From contig JAFNAS010000001.1 in the NCBI GenBank assembly GCA_017860295.1, positions 124,001 to 188,000 of the forward strand: a stretch of DNA of 64,000 nt, in the 5' to 3' direction. Under the pieces are notes generated by a model. The model was not told the origin of the DNA and made no database searches. It saw only the letters and a list, made by a program, of their open reading frames with translations. Positions 1-9,844 of this stretch are shown piece after piece (within the stretch, counting starts at the first letter, position 1; every line of letters starts with the position of its first letter). The stretch is from Bacteroidota bacterium. Its GTDB lineage: Bacteria > Bacteroidota > Bacteroidia > Bacteroidales > Paludibacteraceae. A program made the translations under genes and the position numbers.

Positions 1-2
1 CG

Positions 3-1373
3 TTGCATGACTTCGATAAAGCAATTACGCTGAAATCGAAATATGCCGGCGACTATATCAACCGGGGATTGCTAAACTATTGGAATAAAAATTACAGGGG
101 CGCTTTTGCTGATTATGATAAAGCCATCGAACTGGACGATAAAAGCACGGTAGCTCACCTGAACAGAGGCATGCTTCGTACGGAAGTAGGTGATTTGAAC
201 AATGCAATACTGGACTTCAATAAAGTGTTGACAGCCGAACCCGAAAACTACGAAGCGCTCTATCAACGTGCTCTTCTGACAACCGAGGTTGGCGACTTTC
301 ATCAGGCAACGCAGGATTTCAATAAAATCATAACCCGTTATCCGAACTTTTCACCGGCTTACTGGGGCCGAGCCAAGATAAAGCAGCTTCAACACGATGC
401 CAAAGGTGCCTATCTCGATCAGATGGCAGCACAGGAAATCGAAAAACGAAAGCCGAAAAACGGGACTAAAAAAGAAGAAGAACCCAACACCAAAGCGCAA
501 ATGGTCAAAAGCACCAAAAGCAATGAAAACAAGGCATCTATATTCAACGATGTGCTGGCACGTGGTGGCAACCCCTCCGACGAAGCTCCCCAAAAAGGAG
601 GTTTGCGAGGTGCTATTCAAAACGTCAATATCGAAATCTCGAACGAGCCGAACTTTGTGCTGAGCTACTACAGCAAAGAAAACGAACTAAAACGTCTGGG
701 TTATTATTTCTCCGTAATTGACGACTACAACAAGCAACACAAGCTTAATGCCAAACTCAAAATTATTAACGACGAAATTTCGCTGACTCAGGAAATGATT
801 CAGATGCATTTCAAAATTGTGGATAATCTGACCGGCGAAATCAATAAAAAACCGAGTGCTGATGCCTATTTCATTCGGGGAATCAACTATGCATTGGTAC
901 AGGATTATAACAATGCCATTCAGGATTTTTCGAAGGTAATCGAACTGAGATCCGATTTCACAATGGCTTATTTTTGCCGTGCCAACACACTATTCAAACT
1001 GCTTGATTACAAACTGAATAATCCGGATAATAAAAATGCGAAATCCGATTTCAAAGACGACAAACTCTACCGGCATGACTTTGAAGTGATTATTAAAGAC
1101 TATCGAAAAGTGATTGATTTGGCTCCCGACTTCTCGTTTGCCAAGTTCAATCTGGGAAATCTTTATTGTCAGGAAAAAGATTTTCAAGCCGCTATCGATA
1201 TTTATACTGAAGCCATCAAGAGCCAACCCGATTTTGCCGAAGCATATTTCAATCGGGGGCTGGCCTATCTGTTTCTCAACGATGCAAAAAAAGCCAATGC
1301 CGACCTGAGCAAATCGGGAGAACTAGGTATCTATCAAGCATATAACATCATCAAGAGGCTAAACGACAATTAA
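3..1373 (+). CDS. Tetratricopeptide-repeat protein (5' end missing)
   Basis: The reading frame is open to the window edge, so the true start and any signal peptide lie upstream; only the C-terminal 456 residues are visible. Residues 15-145 hold about four TPR units with the usual pattern (for example YINRGLLNYWNKNYRGAF and AHLNRGMLRTEVGDLNNAI). A Lys/Glu-rich low-complexity linker follows (about 148-182), then a non-repeat helical segment, then three or four more TPRs from about residue 288 to the end. TPRs are protein-interaction scaffolds; no catalytic domain is seen and the partner is unknown. The gene ends 110 bp before hpt. Specific function cannot be assigned. Confidence 0.85.
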   Translation: MHDFDKAITLKSKYAGDYINRGLLNYWNKNYRGAFADYDKAIELDDKSTVAHLNRGMLRTEVGDLNNAILDFNKVLTAEPENYEALYQRALLTTEVGDFHQATQDFNKIITRYPNFSPAYWGRAKIKQLQHDAKGAYLDQMAAQEIEKRKPKNGTKKEEEPNTKAQMVKSTKSNENKASIFNDVLARGGNPSDEAPQKGGLRGAIQNVNIEISNEPNFVLSYYSKENELKRLGYYFSVIDDYNKQHKLNAKLKIINDEISLTQEMIQMHFKIVDNLTGEINKKPSADAYFIRGINYALVQDYNNAIQDFSKVIELRSDFTMAYFCRANTLFKLLDYKLNNPDNKNAKSDFKDDKLYRHDFEVIIKDYRKVIDLAPDFSFAKFNLGNLYCQEKDFQAAIDIYTEAIKSQPDFAEAYFNRGLAYLFLNDAKKANADLSKSGELGIYQAYNIIKRLNDN

Positions 1374-1483
1374 TTCTGTAATAATTCTACGATTCGTTCT
1401 CTTTTTTGTAATTTCGCAACTTAATTTTTGAATGGCTCTACAAAAGCCATAACCACCGAATAATATTACAAAAGAACTTCTGT

Positions 1484-2032
1484 ATGAAGACAATAAAGAT
1501 AAAAGATAAAGAATTTTCCGTTTCCATCCCCGAAGAAAAAATTCAGGAAGCGGTCAAAAATGTTGCAGAACGAATCAACTGGGATTTGGCAGGAAAAGAT
1601 CCTCTCTTTCTGGTCGTGCTGAACGGAGCATTTATGTTTGCTGCCGATTTGATGAAAAGCGTCAACATTCCGAGTGAAATTACATTTATCAAATTGTCGT
1701 CATACCAGGGAACATCCACAACTGGTGTTGTGAAAGAAATTTTTGGTTTGAATGAAAGCGTGGAAGGTCGCACCGTTGTGGTAGTCGAAGACATTGTGGA
1801 TACCGGTTTCACCATGCAAAAAATTATCAATTCGCTGAAAGAGAAGAAAGCTGCTGATATTCGCGTTGCCACCTTCTTCCTGAAACCGAACTCGTTGCAA
1901 TGCGACATCGAACTCAATTATGTAGCAATGGAAATACCCAACGATTTTATTGTAGGGTACGGACTCGATTACGACGGCTATGGCCGCAACCTTAAAGAAA
2001 TCTATACATTAATACCGGACAAAGCACATTAA
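1484..2032 (+). CDS. hpt: Hypoxanthine phosphoribosyltransferase
   Basis: Purine salvage enzyme of the cytoplasm that transfers the phosphoribosyl group of PRPP to hypoxanthine (and often guanine). The 182-residue length is normal. The PRPP-binding loop is plain at residues 98-110 (VVVVEDIVDTGFT), with the acidic pair E102/D103; the C-terminal GYGLDYDGYGRNL segment matches the purine/Mg-binding region. It leads a compact group hpt-adk-alaS on the same strand; adk starts 60 bp downstream and acts in the same nucleotide metabolism. No clear TAnnTTTG promoter was found in the 110-bp upstream gap. Confidence 0.95.
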   Translation: MKTIKIKDKEFSVSIPEEKIQEAVKNVAERINWDLAGKDPLFLVVLNGAFMFAADLMKSVNIPSEITFIKLSSYQGTSTTGVVKEIFGLNESVEGRTVVVVEDIVDTGFTMQKIINSLKEKKAADIRVATFFLKPNSLQCDIELNYVAMEIPNDFIVGYGLDYDGYGRNLKEIYTLIPDKAH

Positions 2033-2092
2033 AAACTAATCAATTTTAATGAACTGTCTCCACGAGAGTGAAGGCGCAAAAGGATTTACATC

Positions 2093-2671
2093 ATGCTCAA
2101 CATTATCATTTTTGGAGCTCCGGGCTCTGGTAAAGGAACTCAAAGCGAACGTATCACCGAAAAGTATAACCTGCTTCACATCTCCACCGGCGACATGTTG
2201 CGTGCCGAAATTGCAGCAAAAACCGAACTGGGAGAGCTGGCTAACAGCTATATATCAAAAGGTCAATTGCTCCCCGATCAGGTAATTATCGATATGCTTG
2301 CAAAGAAACTTACCGACACGGCCGCCGGACGCAAAGGTGTTATTTTTGATGGATTTCCCCGCACGGTAGCTCAGGCCGAAGCGCTTGACGTTCTGCTGAA
2401 AAAGAACAACCAGGATGTTTCCATCATGCTTGAACTCGATGTTGAAAAAGAGGAACTGATTACCCGCCTCCTGAAACGCGGACAGGAGACCGGTCGTTCG
2501 GACGACAACCTCGAAGTAATTCAAAACCGTCTCGAAGTATATCACAGCCAAACCACTCCTGTAATGGACTATTACAAGGCTGCCGGCAAATACACCCATA
2601 TCAAAGGTACCGGCACAATTGATGAAATTTTCGGACGTATTTCAACTGCCCTCGACAAGGCAGCTAACTAA
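2093..2671 (+). CDS. adk: Adenylate kinase
   Basis: Interconverts ATP + AMP and 2 ADP in the cytoplasm. The P-loop GAPGSGKGT is at residues 8-16, the AMP-binding DGFPRT motif is near residue 84, and the LID region is short (RGQETGRSDDN) without the zinc-binding cysteines of long-LID enzymes. The length of 192 residues is typical of short-form Bacteroidetes enzymes. The ATG at 2093 is chosen because the P-loop then sits at the usual distance from the N-terminus; a longer overlapping frame starting at 2049 is not coding. It lies between hpt and alaS with 24 bp to alaS, so co-transcription is likely. Confidence 0.96.
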   Translation: MLNIIIFGAPGSGKGTQSERITEKYNLLHISTGDMLRAEIAAKTELGELANSYISKGQLLPDQVIIDMLAKKLTDTAAGRKGVIFDGFPRTVAQAEALDVLLKKNNQDVSIMLELDVEKEELITRLLKRGQETGRSDDNLEVIQNRLEVYHSQTTPVMDYYKAAGKYTHIKGTGTIDEIFGRISTALDKAAN

Positions 2672-2695
2672 GAAACCGTTTACAAACTCAATACA

Positions 2696-5311
2696 ATGAA
2701 GACTTCCAAAGAAATTCGCCAATCGTTTCTCGATTTCTTTCAATCCAAGCAGCACCACATTGTGCCGTCGGCGCCGATGGTTATCAAGGATGACCCCACG
2801 CTGATGTTTACCAATGCCGGGATGAACCAATTCAAGAATATCATTCTGGGGAATGACCCGATTCAGTACCCGCGCATCGCCGACTCGCAAAAATGTTTGC
2901 GCGTGAGCGGAAAACACAACGATCTGGAGGAAGTAGGACACGACACCTACCACCACACCATGTTCGAAATGTTGGGCAACTGGTCGTTTGGCGACTATTT
3001 CAAGAAGGAAGCCATCGGATGGGCATGGGAATACCTCACCGAAGTACTCGGTCTGGATAAAAACCGCCTCTACGTTACCGTTTTTGAAGGATCGCCCGAC
3101 GAAGGGCTGGAGCGTGACAACGAAGCTGCCGGATACTGGGAGCAGTACATCGCTGCCGATCGCATCATCAACGGCAACCGCCACGACAATTTCTGGGAAA
3201 TGGGTGATACAGGCCCTTGCGGTCCCTGCTCCGAGATTCATATCGACATCCGTCCCGACAGCGAACGCGCTAAGGTGAACGGTCTGACGTTAGTCAACCA
3301 AAGTCACCCGCAGGTAATCGAAATCTGGAACCTGGTGTTTATGCAATACAACCGCAAAGCCGACAGTTCGCTCGAACCGCTGCCAGCCAGGGTAATCGAT
3401 ACCGGTATGGGCTTCGAGCGTCTTTGCATGGCTCTGCAGGGCAAACTGTCGAACTACGACACCGACGTGTTCCAACCGATTATCATCGAAATTGGTAAAT
3501 TATGCGGCATCAGGTATGGCGCTAACGACAAAACGGATATTGCCATGCGCGTTATCGCCGACCATATCCGCACCATCGCGTTTTCCATCACCGACGGGCA
3601 ATTGCCGTCGAATGCAAAGGCAGGTTACGTTATTCGACGTATTCTGCGCCGCGCCGTACGTTACGGATATACTTTCCTCGATCAAAAACAGGCATTCCTG
3701 TACAAACTATTGCCTGCATTGATCGACAGCATGGGCATTGCTTATCCTGAATTACAGGCTCAACAATCACTCATTTCGAAAGTGATTAAGGAAGAGGAAG
3801 AGTCGTTCCTGCGTACGCTCGAAACCGGTATCCGTTTGTTAGACAAAGTTATTGACGAAACGAAAGCGGAAGGCAAAACCGAAATCAGCGGGGTAAATGC
3901 ATTCACACTTTACGATACGTTCGGGTTTCCTCTCGATTTGACTGAACTGATTTTGCGTGAAAACGGCATGACGGTCAATATTGACGAATTCAACACCGAA
4001 ATGCAGAAGCAGAAGGAACGTGCCCGCAACGCTGCTGCCGTGGAAACCGGCGACTGGGTGAGCGTTCGCGACGGAGAAACTGCCTTTGTAGGTTACGATT
4101 TGCTGGAGACCGAAGCTCACATTCTTCGCTATCGTCTTGTAAAACAAAAGAATAAATCATTCTATCAGATCGTGCTTGACCAGACTCCTTTCTATGCCGA
4201 AATGGGTGGTCAGGTTGGCGATAGCGGCATCATGGCCGATGGCAACGAGACGATAGAAATTTCCGATACCAAACGCGAAAACAACCTACCCGTTCATCTG
4301 ACGGCTAAATTACCTTCCGATGTTACGGCTACGTTCTGCGTAAAAGTAAACGGCGAAAAACGTCAGGCTACAGAAAACAACCACTCGGCGACTCACTTGC
4401 TGCACGAAGCATTACGCGAAGTATTGGGAAGCCATGTGGAACAGAAAGGTTCGTTCGTTTCGCCCGACACATTGCGTTTCGACTTCTCTCACTTCCAGAA
4501 AGTGACCGACGAAGAGATTCGCAAGGTGGAAGAGCTGGTGAATGCCAAGATCCGCGAAAACCGTCCGCTTGACGAACATCGTAACATGCCGATTGCCGAA
4601 GCACGTGCTTTGGGTGCCATGGCGCTGTTCGGCGAAAAATACGGAGATCATGTCCGCGTGGTGAAATTCGGTTCATCTGTTGAGCTTTGTGGTGGTACTC
4701 ACGTGCAGGCAACGGGCGAAATCGGATTCTTCAAAGTGGCAGCCGAAAGTTCTGTAGCTGCCGGGATTCGCAGAATTGAAGCTGTTACCGGTGTTGGTGC
4801 CGAAAAATTTGTTCAGAATCAACAAGACCTGTTGAAAGGCATTCACATGTTGTTCAATAACGCGCCGAACATGATCCAATCAGTACAAAAAGCATTGGAC
4901 GAAAATGCAGCCCTGAAAAAGCAGATAGAAAGCTTCATGCAGGAAAAAATGCTGCAATTGCGCGACATTCTCATACAACGTGCGGAAGAAATCAACGGTG
5001 TGAAAGTGATCCGTCATCAGGGCGACGAAAACCCCGATCTGGTACGTAGCCTTGCTTCACAGTTCAAAGGTAAATTCAGTGAAGTGAAATTCCTGTTTGT
5101 AGCCGGAACCGTATTCGACGGCAAACCGTCACTCACGATTTTCCTTAGCCAACCGATGGTTGATGCCGGATACAACGCCTCCAACATGGTGCGCGAAGCT
5201 GCCAAGTTTATCAACGGCGGTGGTGGCGGACAACCGTTCCTGGCAACTGCCGGCGGTAAAAAACCGGAAGGACTCGATCAGGCTGTAGCTAAAGTTATTG
5301 AGTTGATTTAA
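2696..5311 (+). CDS. alaS: Alanyl-tRNA synthetase
   Basis: Class II aminoacyl-tRNA synthetase that charges tRNA-Ala. The 871-residue product is full length. The N-terminal catalytic core begins with [20 protein letters not shown] and contains the class II motif around GMNQFKN and the [14 protein letters not shown] segment. The editing domain has [12 protein letters not shown] (about 561-572) and [11 protein letters not shown] (about 660-670), whose His and Cys residues bind zinc. The C-terminal DHHA1-like domain ends in the Gly-rich [17 protein letters not shown]. It is the last gene of the hpt-adk-alaS group and is followed by a strong hairpin terminator. Confidence 0.98.
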   Translation: MKTSKEIRQSFLDFFQSKQHHIVPSAPMVIKDDPTLMFTNAGMNQFKNIILGNDPIQYPRIADSQKCLRVSGKHNDLEEVGHDTYHHTMFEMLGNWSFGDYFKKEAIGWAWEYLTEVLGLDKNRLYVTVFEGSPDEGLERDNEAAGYWEQYIAADRIINGNRHDNFWEMGDTGPCGPCSEIHIDIRPDSERAKVNGLTLVNQSHPQVIEIWNLVFMQYNRKADSSLEPLPARVIDTGMGFERLCMALQGKLSNYDTDVFQPIIIEIGKLCGIRYGANDKTDIAMRVIADHIRTIAFSITDGQLPSNAKAGYVIRRILRRAVRYGYTFLDQKQAFLYKLLPALIDSMGIAYPELQAQQSLISKVIKEEEESFLRTLETGIRLLDKVIDETKAEGKTEISGVNAFTLYDTFGFPLDLTELILRENGMTVNIDEFNTEMQKQKERARNAAAVETGDWVSVRDGETAFVGYDLLETEAHILRYRLVKQKNKSFYQIVLDQTPFYAEMGGQVGDSGIMADGNETIEISDTKRENNLPVHLTAKLPSDVTATFCVKVNGEKRQATENNHSATHLLHEALREVLGSHVEQKGSFVSPDTLRFDFSHFQKVTDEEIRKVEELVNAKIRENRPLDEHRNMPIAEARALGAMALFGEKYGDHVRVVKFGSSVELCGGTHVQATGEIGFFKVAAESSVAAGIRRIEAVTGVGAEKFVQNQQDLLKGIHMLFNNAPNMIQSVQKALDENAALKKQIESFMQEKMLQLRDILIQRAEEINGVKVIRHQGDENPDLVRSLASQFKGKFSEVKFLFVAGTVFDGKPSLTIFLSQPMVDAGYNASNMVREAAKFINGGGGGQPFLATAGGKKPEGLDQAVAKVIELI

Positions 5312-5329
5312 TAGCTCATCAAACCATAA

Positions 5330-5368
5330 AAAAGCCCCTTGAACAGATTATCCGTTCAAGGGGCTTTT
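5330..5368. terminator. Bidirectional intrinsic terminator
   Basis: A 15-bp perfect inverted repeat (AAAAGCCCCTTGAAC / GTTCAAGGGGCTTTT) with a 9-nt loop. It has A/T runs at both outer ends, so it can end both alaS (plus) and the outer-membrane protein gene at 5387-5887 (minus), which converge here. Confidence 0.92.
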
Positions 5369-5386
5369 CGTTTGCAATAAAACAAA

Positions 5387-5887
5387 TTACAACTTCACTG
5401 TCAAACCAATTTTTCCATCGGAGAAAGCATTGCCTCCGCCGAATTCGAGATTAAGAGCAACAGTTCGGGAAATAAAATAGCGTCCTCCGATCTGCGCTCC
5501 AAGACCAAGCCCTGACGTATGCGAACCATGGTATGTGTCGGGCGAACTCCAAACGAAGAACCCGAGATTGAGCCCGGCATAGAGGTCCCAGTTACGGGGA
5601 ATATTAAAAAGATTATTGAAATGATAGTTGACATTTCCCGAGACTCCGACTATCGAATGGTCGTAATAATAATTATCCCAATCTTCCCGGTAAGAACGAT
5701 AAGAGAGCTCTCCACCCAGCGTTACATCCCGGCTTACGGCATGGTCGAATCCAAAATAGACAGGAACGCCCCAATCGGAGAAGCCGACACCGCAATTCAA
5801 CTGAGTACCTCCTGTCGCCAACGAATTCTGGCTGAAGGAGATTACTGAAATAAATGCGAATGCGGTAAGTAAGAAATATTTCTTCAT
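5387..5887 (-). CDS. Small outer-membrane beta-barrel protein
   Basis: A 166-residue protein starting with a clear signal peptide (MKKYFLLTAFAFISVISFSQ, cleavage near 20). The rest alternates short amphipathic beta strands rich in Gly/Tyr/Phe (QLNCGVGFSDWGVPVYFGF, VTLGGELSYRSYR, NWDLYAGLNLGFFVW, GLGLGAQIGGRYF) and ends in a strand terminating with a hydrophobic residue, as in OmpX/OmpW-like eight-stranded barrels. The substrate or role is not known. It is convergent with alaS and lies 37 bp downstream of another exported-protein gene on the same strand, so the two may be co-transcribed. Confidence 0.8.
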   Translation of the reverse strand: MKKYFLLTAFAFISVISFSQNSLATGGTQLNCGVGFSDWGVPVYFGFDHAVSRDVTLGGELSYRSYREDWDNYYYDHSIVGVSGNVNYHFNNLFNIPRNWDLYAGLNLGFFVWSSPDTYHGSHTSGLGLGAQIGGRYFISRTVALNLEFGGGNAFSDGKIGLTVKL

Positions 5888-5924
5888 TTTTTTACTGTTT
5901 TAATTGGTCATCATTGGTTGTTTT

Positions 5925-6437
5925 TTATTCTCTTCCGTGAGCATACCCACTATATTGCGGATAATTATCATGGTCACGACCACGATCTCGATCAAAGTCA
6001 TTCTCATGCCGGCGATCCCGGTCTCTCTTTTCCCAACCCCGGTGTTTTCCGTTATCGCCTCTGAAATCGCGCCAGCTTTCCTGATGCATATTTCTGTAGT
6101 CGCGGTAGTGCTTTACGTAATATCCATGACGCATATAAGGTTTAGGCTCGTTTACCACCACTTTGTAAGTCGAATAAAGATCAAAGTGCCGGTAGAGTCT
6201 TGGAAGTTTTCGGCCAAACTCCCATCCGTTTCCGCGAGGATAGATAAACACGCGATCGGGAACCGAATAATAGACTCCCAACTCGGGAAGAAAATAGTAT
6301 TCGGCATAATCGTACGATGCCGGACCCCATTTGGGTTGAAGATTGAGATTGACATTGACCCGAACCTGTGCGTGGAGTGCCGAAAAACAGGCTACAAACA
6401 CAAAGCAGATCACGAACGGAATTCTATTCTTTTTCAT
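5925..6437 (-). CDS. Exported protein with Arg/Asp/His-rich tail
   Basis: A 170-residue product with a signal peptide (MKKNRIPFVICFVFVACFSALHA, cleavage near 23). Residues 24-110 resemble small secreted Bacteroidetes proteins with a YDYAEYYFLPELGVYYSVPD-type Tyr-rich core. The last 60 residues are strongly charged (RDFRGDNGKHRGWEKRDRDR and similar), likely disordered. No known enzymatic motif is visible. It is the first gene of a possible two-gene minus-strand unit with 5387-5887, and its leader contains a perfect 11-bp hairpin. Confidence 0.75.
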   Translation of the reverse strand: MKKNRIPFVICFVFVACFSALHAQVRVNVNLNLQPKWGPASYDYAEYYFLPELGVYYSVPDRVFIYPRGNGWEFGRKLPRLYRHFDLYSTYKVVVNEPKPYMRHGYYVKHYRDYRNMHQESWRDFRGDNGKHRGWEKRDRDRRHENDFDRDRGRDHDNYPQYSGYAHGRE

Positions 6438-6462
6438 AGCTACAGATGATTAAATTAAGATT

Positions 6463-6497
6463 GACAGCCATTGTAATTACACTCTTCAATGGCTGTC
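6463..6497 (-). promoter_or_regulatory. Hairpin in the leader of 5925-6437
   Basis: GACAGCCATTG and CAATGGCTGTC form a perfect 11-bp stem with a 13-nt loop, 26-60 nt upstream of the start at 6437. There is no T-run on either side, so it is not an ordinary terminator. It could be a leader stem that stabilises the mRNA or an operator palindrome; which is not decidable here. The rest of the 486-bp gap 6438-6923 holds the promoter of the downstream oxidoreductase operon and nothing else recognised. Confidence 0.5.
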
Positions 6498-6796
6498 TGT
6501 TGTTGAATAATCAATAATCGTACCATTATTAATAAAGCATTGAAAATCAATTCAAAATAACTTATTGTATTTGTGTAATATTGTGGAAAAATGTAGAAGA
6601 AGCGAGGAAGATTGCCATCCGGAATGGCTATATAATCAGTTATGGATGGAACGTTGCACGACCCATAACCAAGACATCGTTTTCGGACGCAGAAATCTTA
6701 TAAAGCAGGCAATTCGGAAGGCGTAAATTGACTGATAGTGCCCCAAAATTCAGCCTTTTTAACCCTTCCTTAATAGGGTTAGTGCAAAACAAGTGG

Positions 6797-6804
6797 TATA
6801 TTTG
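6797..6804 (+). promoter_or_regulatory. -7 box of the oxidoreductase operon
   Basis: TATATTTG followed by CGCCCC is an exact match to the Bacteroidetes -7 consensus TAnnTTTG. A good -33 TTTG is not present at the usual spacing. Transcription from here would give a leader of about 110 nt before the ferredoxin gene at 6924. Confidence 0.6.
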
Positions 6805-6923
6805 CGCCCCGAAACTAATTTCAAGTGCCAGCGAAGACCGTCTGTTGATTGGCAAATTTTAACAAATCATAAGCAGACACCCTTGCTCTTACAAATTCAC
6901 TTAAACCCAACATCTATAAAAGT

Positions 6924-7151
6924 ATGGCTAAAAATAGAGGAGCCGTTGTAATCGACATTGAACGATGTAAAGGATGCCAACTTTGCAAAGAGGCATGCCC
7001 GTCGAAAGTGTTGAGCATGAACATAGAGGCCAACTCCAAAGGATATCATTATGCTTATATGGAAGTAACCGAAGCTTGTACGGGATGCGCTTCATGTGCT
7101 TATGTATGTCCCGATGCCTGTATTACGGTTTACCGAGTAAAAAACGATTGA
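6924..7151 (+). CDS. korD: 2-oxoacid:ferredoxin oxidoreductase, ferredoxin-like delta subunit
   Basis: A 75-residue 2x[4Fe-4S] protein. The two cluster motifs are C15-x2-C18-x2-C21-x3-C25 (CKGCQLCKEACP) and C52-x2-C55-x2-C58-x3-C62 (CTGCASCAYVCP). In this enzyme family the delta subunit passes electrons from the TPP/Fe-S catalytic subunits to soluble ferredoxin. It is the first gene of a four-subunit operon, with only 2 bp to the alpha subunit start. The symbol is by analogy with 2-oxoglutarate oxidoreductase; the complex may prefer branched-chain 2-oxoacids. Confidence 0.92.
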   Translation: MAKNRGAVVIDIERCKGCQLCKEACPSKVLSMNIEANSKGYHYAYMEVTEACTGCASCAYVCPDACITVYRVKND

Positions 7152-7153
7152 AA

Positions 7154-8233
7154 ATGGAAGAAATAAAATTAATGAAAGGTAACGAAGCGGTTGCAGAAGC
7201 TGCCATCCGTTGCGGATGCGACGGTTATTTCGGTTACCCTATAACTCCCCAGTCGGAAATATTGGAAACATTGATGGCGCTCGAACCTTGGAAAACAACC
7301 GGCATGGTAGTTTTGCAAGCCGAAAGCGAAACCGCCTCCATCAACATGGTTTATGGCGGAGCCGGTTGTGGCAAAAAAGTAATGACCTCCTCTTCAAGCC
7401 CGGGCATCAGCCTGATGCAGGAAGGATTGTCTTACATTGCCGGTGCCGAATTACCTTGTGTGGTTGTCAACGTCACCCGTGGGGGGCCTGGTCTGGGAAC
7501 CATCCAACCGAGTCAGGCCGACTATTTTCAAACAGTCAAAGGTGGCGGTCACGGCGACTACAAACTAATTACCCTAGCCCCTGCTTCGGTTCAGGAGATG
7601 GCCGACCACACAGTGCTTGCGTTCGATCTGGCATTCAAATACCGTAATCCGGTCATGGTACTTTCGGACGGCATTATCGGACAAATGATGGAAAAAGTGC
7701 AGTTACCACCCCATCAACCCCGTCTGACCGACGAGCAGGTTCGCGAAAAATATCCATGGGCCACCACCGGCAAGCATGGTCGTGCGAAACAGAACGTCAT
7801 CACTTCGTTGGAACTACGTTCGGAAGAGATGGAGAAGATAAACAATCGGTTACAGGACAAATATCGTCAGGTAGAACAAAACGAAGTTCGCTTCGAAGAG
7901 TATTTCTGTGACGATGCCGAGTACCTGATTACAGCTTTCGGTTCGTGTGCCCGTATTTGCCAGAAGACAATCGAACTGTTGCGTGCAGAAGGCATCAACG
8001 CTGGCTTGTTACGCCCAATAACGCTATACCCCTTCCCGACCGAAACGATTGCCCAATTTGCAAAACACGTAAAAGGGATTCTCTCCGTTGAATTAAATGC
8101 AGGTCAAATGGTGGAAGATGTTCGACTCGCTGTGAATGGTGTTACACCGGTTGAGTTTTACGGACGTCAAGGCGGCATGACCCCGACTCCCGATGAAGTA
8201 GTAAAAGCTTTGAAATCCAAATTGGTTAAATAA
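7154..8233 (+). CDS. vorB: 2-oxoacid:ferredoxin oxidoreductase alpha subunit (VorB/KorA type)
   Basis: A 359-residue alpha subunit of a CoA-dependent 2-oxoacid:ferredoxin oxidoreductase. It starts MEEIKLMKGNEAVAEAAIRC, has the pyrimidine-binding segment GYPITPQSEI (about 28-37), the conserved TSSSSPGISLMQEGLSYIAG stretch and the transketolase C-terminal-like domain (TAFGSCARICQKTIELLR, LLRPITLYPFP). The ATG at 7154 is chosen: it is 2 bp after the ferredoxin stop, whereas the longer frame from 6974 overlaps that gene. Substrate (2-oxoisovalerate or 2-oxoglutarate) cannot be read from sequence. Confidence 0.93.
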   Translation: MEEIKLMKGNEAVAEAAIRCGCDGYFGYPITPQSEILETLMALEPWKTTGMVVLQAESETASINMVYGGAGCGKKVMTSSSSPGISLMQEGLSYIAGAELPCVVVNVTRGGPGLGTIQPSQADYFQTVKGGGHGDYKLITLAPASVQEMADHTVLAFDLAFKYRNPVMVLSDGIIGQMMEKVQLPPHQPRLTDEQVREKYPWATTGKHGRAKQNVITSLELRSEEMEKINNRLQDKYRQVEQNEVRFEEYFCDDAEYLITAFGSCARICQKTIELLRAEGINAGLLRPITLYPFPTETIAQFAKHVKGILSVELNAGQMVEDVRLAVNGVTPVEFYGRQGGMTPTPDEVVKALKSKLVK

Positions 8234-8281
8234 AACTTAGTCTGGCAGAAAAGCTTTTTTCACTCAGTAATTTTTACTACT

Positions 8282-9043
8282 ATGACATTAGAAGAAATAA
8301 TTAAACCCGAAAATAGAATATACGGCAAAACCCCGTTATTGACTGAAACCCCGATGCACTACTGCCCGGGATGCAGTCATGGTGTGGTGCACAAACTCAT
8401 CGCCGAAGTGATTGAAGAGATGAATATTGCCGAAAAAACAGTCGGTATTGCCCCGGTTGGGTGTGCCGTGTTTGCTTATAATTATATTGATATCGACTGG
8501 CAGGAAGCTGCTCACGGACGCGCTCCCGCACTGGCCACTGCCGTCAAACGCCTGAATCCTGATAATTGCGTATTTACCTATCAGGGAGATGGCGACCTTG
8601 CGGCTATCGGAACTGCAGAAACCATTCATGCTTGCAACCGTGGCGAAAACATAGCCATCTTTTTTATCAATAATGGAATCTATGGCATGACAGGAGGGCA
8701 AATGGCACCCACCACACTCGAAGGCATGAAAACCGCCACATGTCCTAATGGACGTGATGTATCCATGGAAGGCTATCCGCTAAAAATCAGCGATATGTTA
8801 GCGATTCTAGACGGAACATGTTATGTTACACGTCAGGCTGTACATACAGCGGCTGCTACGGCCAGAACAAAAAAAGCCATCCGCAAAGCATTGGAAAACT
8901 CGATGAACAGCAAGGGAACCTCTGTTGTTGAAATTGTTTCCACCTGCAATTCCGGATGGAAAATGACTCCACATCAGGCCAACAAATGGATGGTGGAAAA
9001 CATGTTTCCGGCTTATCCTTTGGGCGATTTAAAAGACAGATAA
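8282..9043 (+). CDS. korB: 2-oxoacid:ferredoxin oxidoreductase beta subunit (TPP-binding)
   Basis: A 253-residue thiamine-pyrophosphate-binding subunit that carries out decarboxylation. It contains the Fe-S/TPP-proximal HYCPGCSHGVVHKL motif near residue 27 and the TPP-binding GDGDLAAIGTAETIHA segment with the metal-site INNGIYGMTGGQMAPTT (about residues 100-145). It lies 48 bp after the alpha subunit and 65 bp before the gamma subunit in the same operon. The catalytic complex links amino-acid or TCA-type 2-oxoacids to reduced ferredoxin, as expected in an anaerobe. Confidence 0.95.
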   Translation: MTLEEIIKPENRIYGKTPLLTETPMHYCPGCSHGVVHKLIAEVIEEMNIAEKTVGIAPVGCAVFAYNYIDIDWQEAAHGRAPALATAVKRLNPDNCVFTYQGDGDLAAIGTAETIHACNRGENIAIFFINNGIYGMTGGQMAPTTLEGMKTATCPNGRDVSMEGYPLKISDMLAILDGTCYVTRQAVHTAAATARTKKAIRKALENSMNSKGTSVVEIVSTCNSGWKMTPHQANKWMVENMFPAYPLGDLKDR

Positions 9044-9108
9044 ATATTCATAACCAGAACCCTCTGGATCGGAGTTTCTGGCATTGATTAACAAAGGTAG
9101 AAAATACA

Positions 9109-9663
9109 ATGAAAGAAGAAATAATAATAGCAGGCTTCGGCGGTCAGGGCGTTTTATCGATGGGTAAAATTCTGGCTTACTCGGGTCTTATGCAGGGGAA
9201 AGAAGTTTCGTGGATGCCTTCGTATGGACCCGAACAACGCGGTGGCACAGCCAACGTAACCGTAATTCTAAGCGACGAGCGTATCAGTTCTCCCATCTTG
9301 TACGAGTACGATACCGCCATCATTCTCAATCAGCCATCGCTCGACAAGTTCGAAAGTCGCATTAAACCCGGTGGCACACTGATTTATGATGGTCATGGAT
9401 TCGTACGTCAACCCAAACGCACCGACATCAATATTTACCGAATCGACGCGCTTGAGCAATCCATAGCACTGGATATGTCGAAAACATTCAATATGTTTAT
9501 ACTCGGAGGTTTTCTTAAAGTACGTCCGATCGTTAAAATTGAGGATGTTCTATTAGGTCTTAAAAAATCATTACCAGAACGACACCATCATCTTTTACCT
9601 CAAAACGAAAAAGCACTGCGTAAAGGGATGGAAATACTTATTCCCATGCAAGTTATTGCATAA
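9109..9663 (+). CDS. korC: 2-oxoacid:ferredoxin oxidoreductase gamma subunit
   Basis: A 184-residue gamma subunit. It begins MKEEIIIAGFGGQGVLSMGK, the standard Gly-rich start of the family, followed by SWMPSYGPEQRGGTANVTV, the conserved core that contacts CoA in related enzymes, and ends in a helical region. Last gene of the korD-vorB-korB-korC operon. No hairpin terminator is obvious in the gap before the next promoter at 9732. Confidence 0.94.
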   Translation: MKEEIIIAGFGGQGVLSMGKILAYSGLMQGKEVSWMPSYGPEQRGGTANVTVILSDERISSPILYEYDTAIILNQPSLDKFESRIKPGGTLIYDGHGFVRQPKRTDINIYRIDALEQSIALDMSKTFNMFILGGFLKVRPIVKIEDVLLGLKKSLPERHHHLLPQNEKALRKGMEILIPMQVIA

Positions 9664-9731
9664 TAGAATGTTGATTTTCTCAAAAAAAGCAGAAATAAAA
9701 CAAAAACGATTATAATCAATAAAAAAAACAT

Positions 9732-9739
9732 TACTTTTG
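9732..9739 (+). promoter_or_regulatory. Candidate promoter of the small membrane protein/PstS unit
   Basis: TACTTTTG matches TAnnTTTG exactly. No TTTG is present at the usual -33 position. It would start transcription near 9746, about 100 nt before the ATG at 9845 and 35 nt before an alternative GTG at 9779. Confidence 0.5.
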
Positions 9740-9844
9740 TCTTATAGTTCATGTTTGTATGCGAAATAAGAAGCAACCGTGAATTTTAGCCTCAACGTAA
9801 AATACAAAGCCATTCGGCAAATCAAAAAACAATTGGCAATAATA

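Noticed and set aside
6640-6855. A 71-codon minus-strand ORF in the gap before the oxidoreductase operon
   Set aside because: It overlaps the operon's own promoter region, has no signal or domain, and no promoter of its own was seen.
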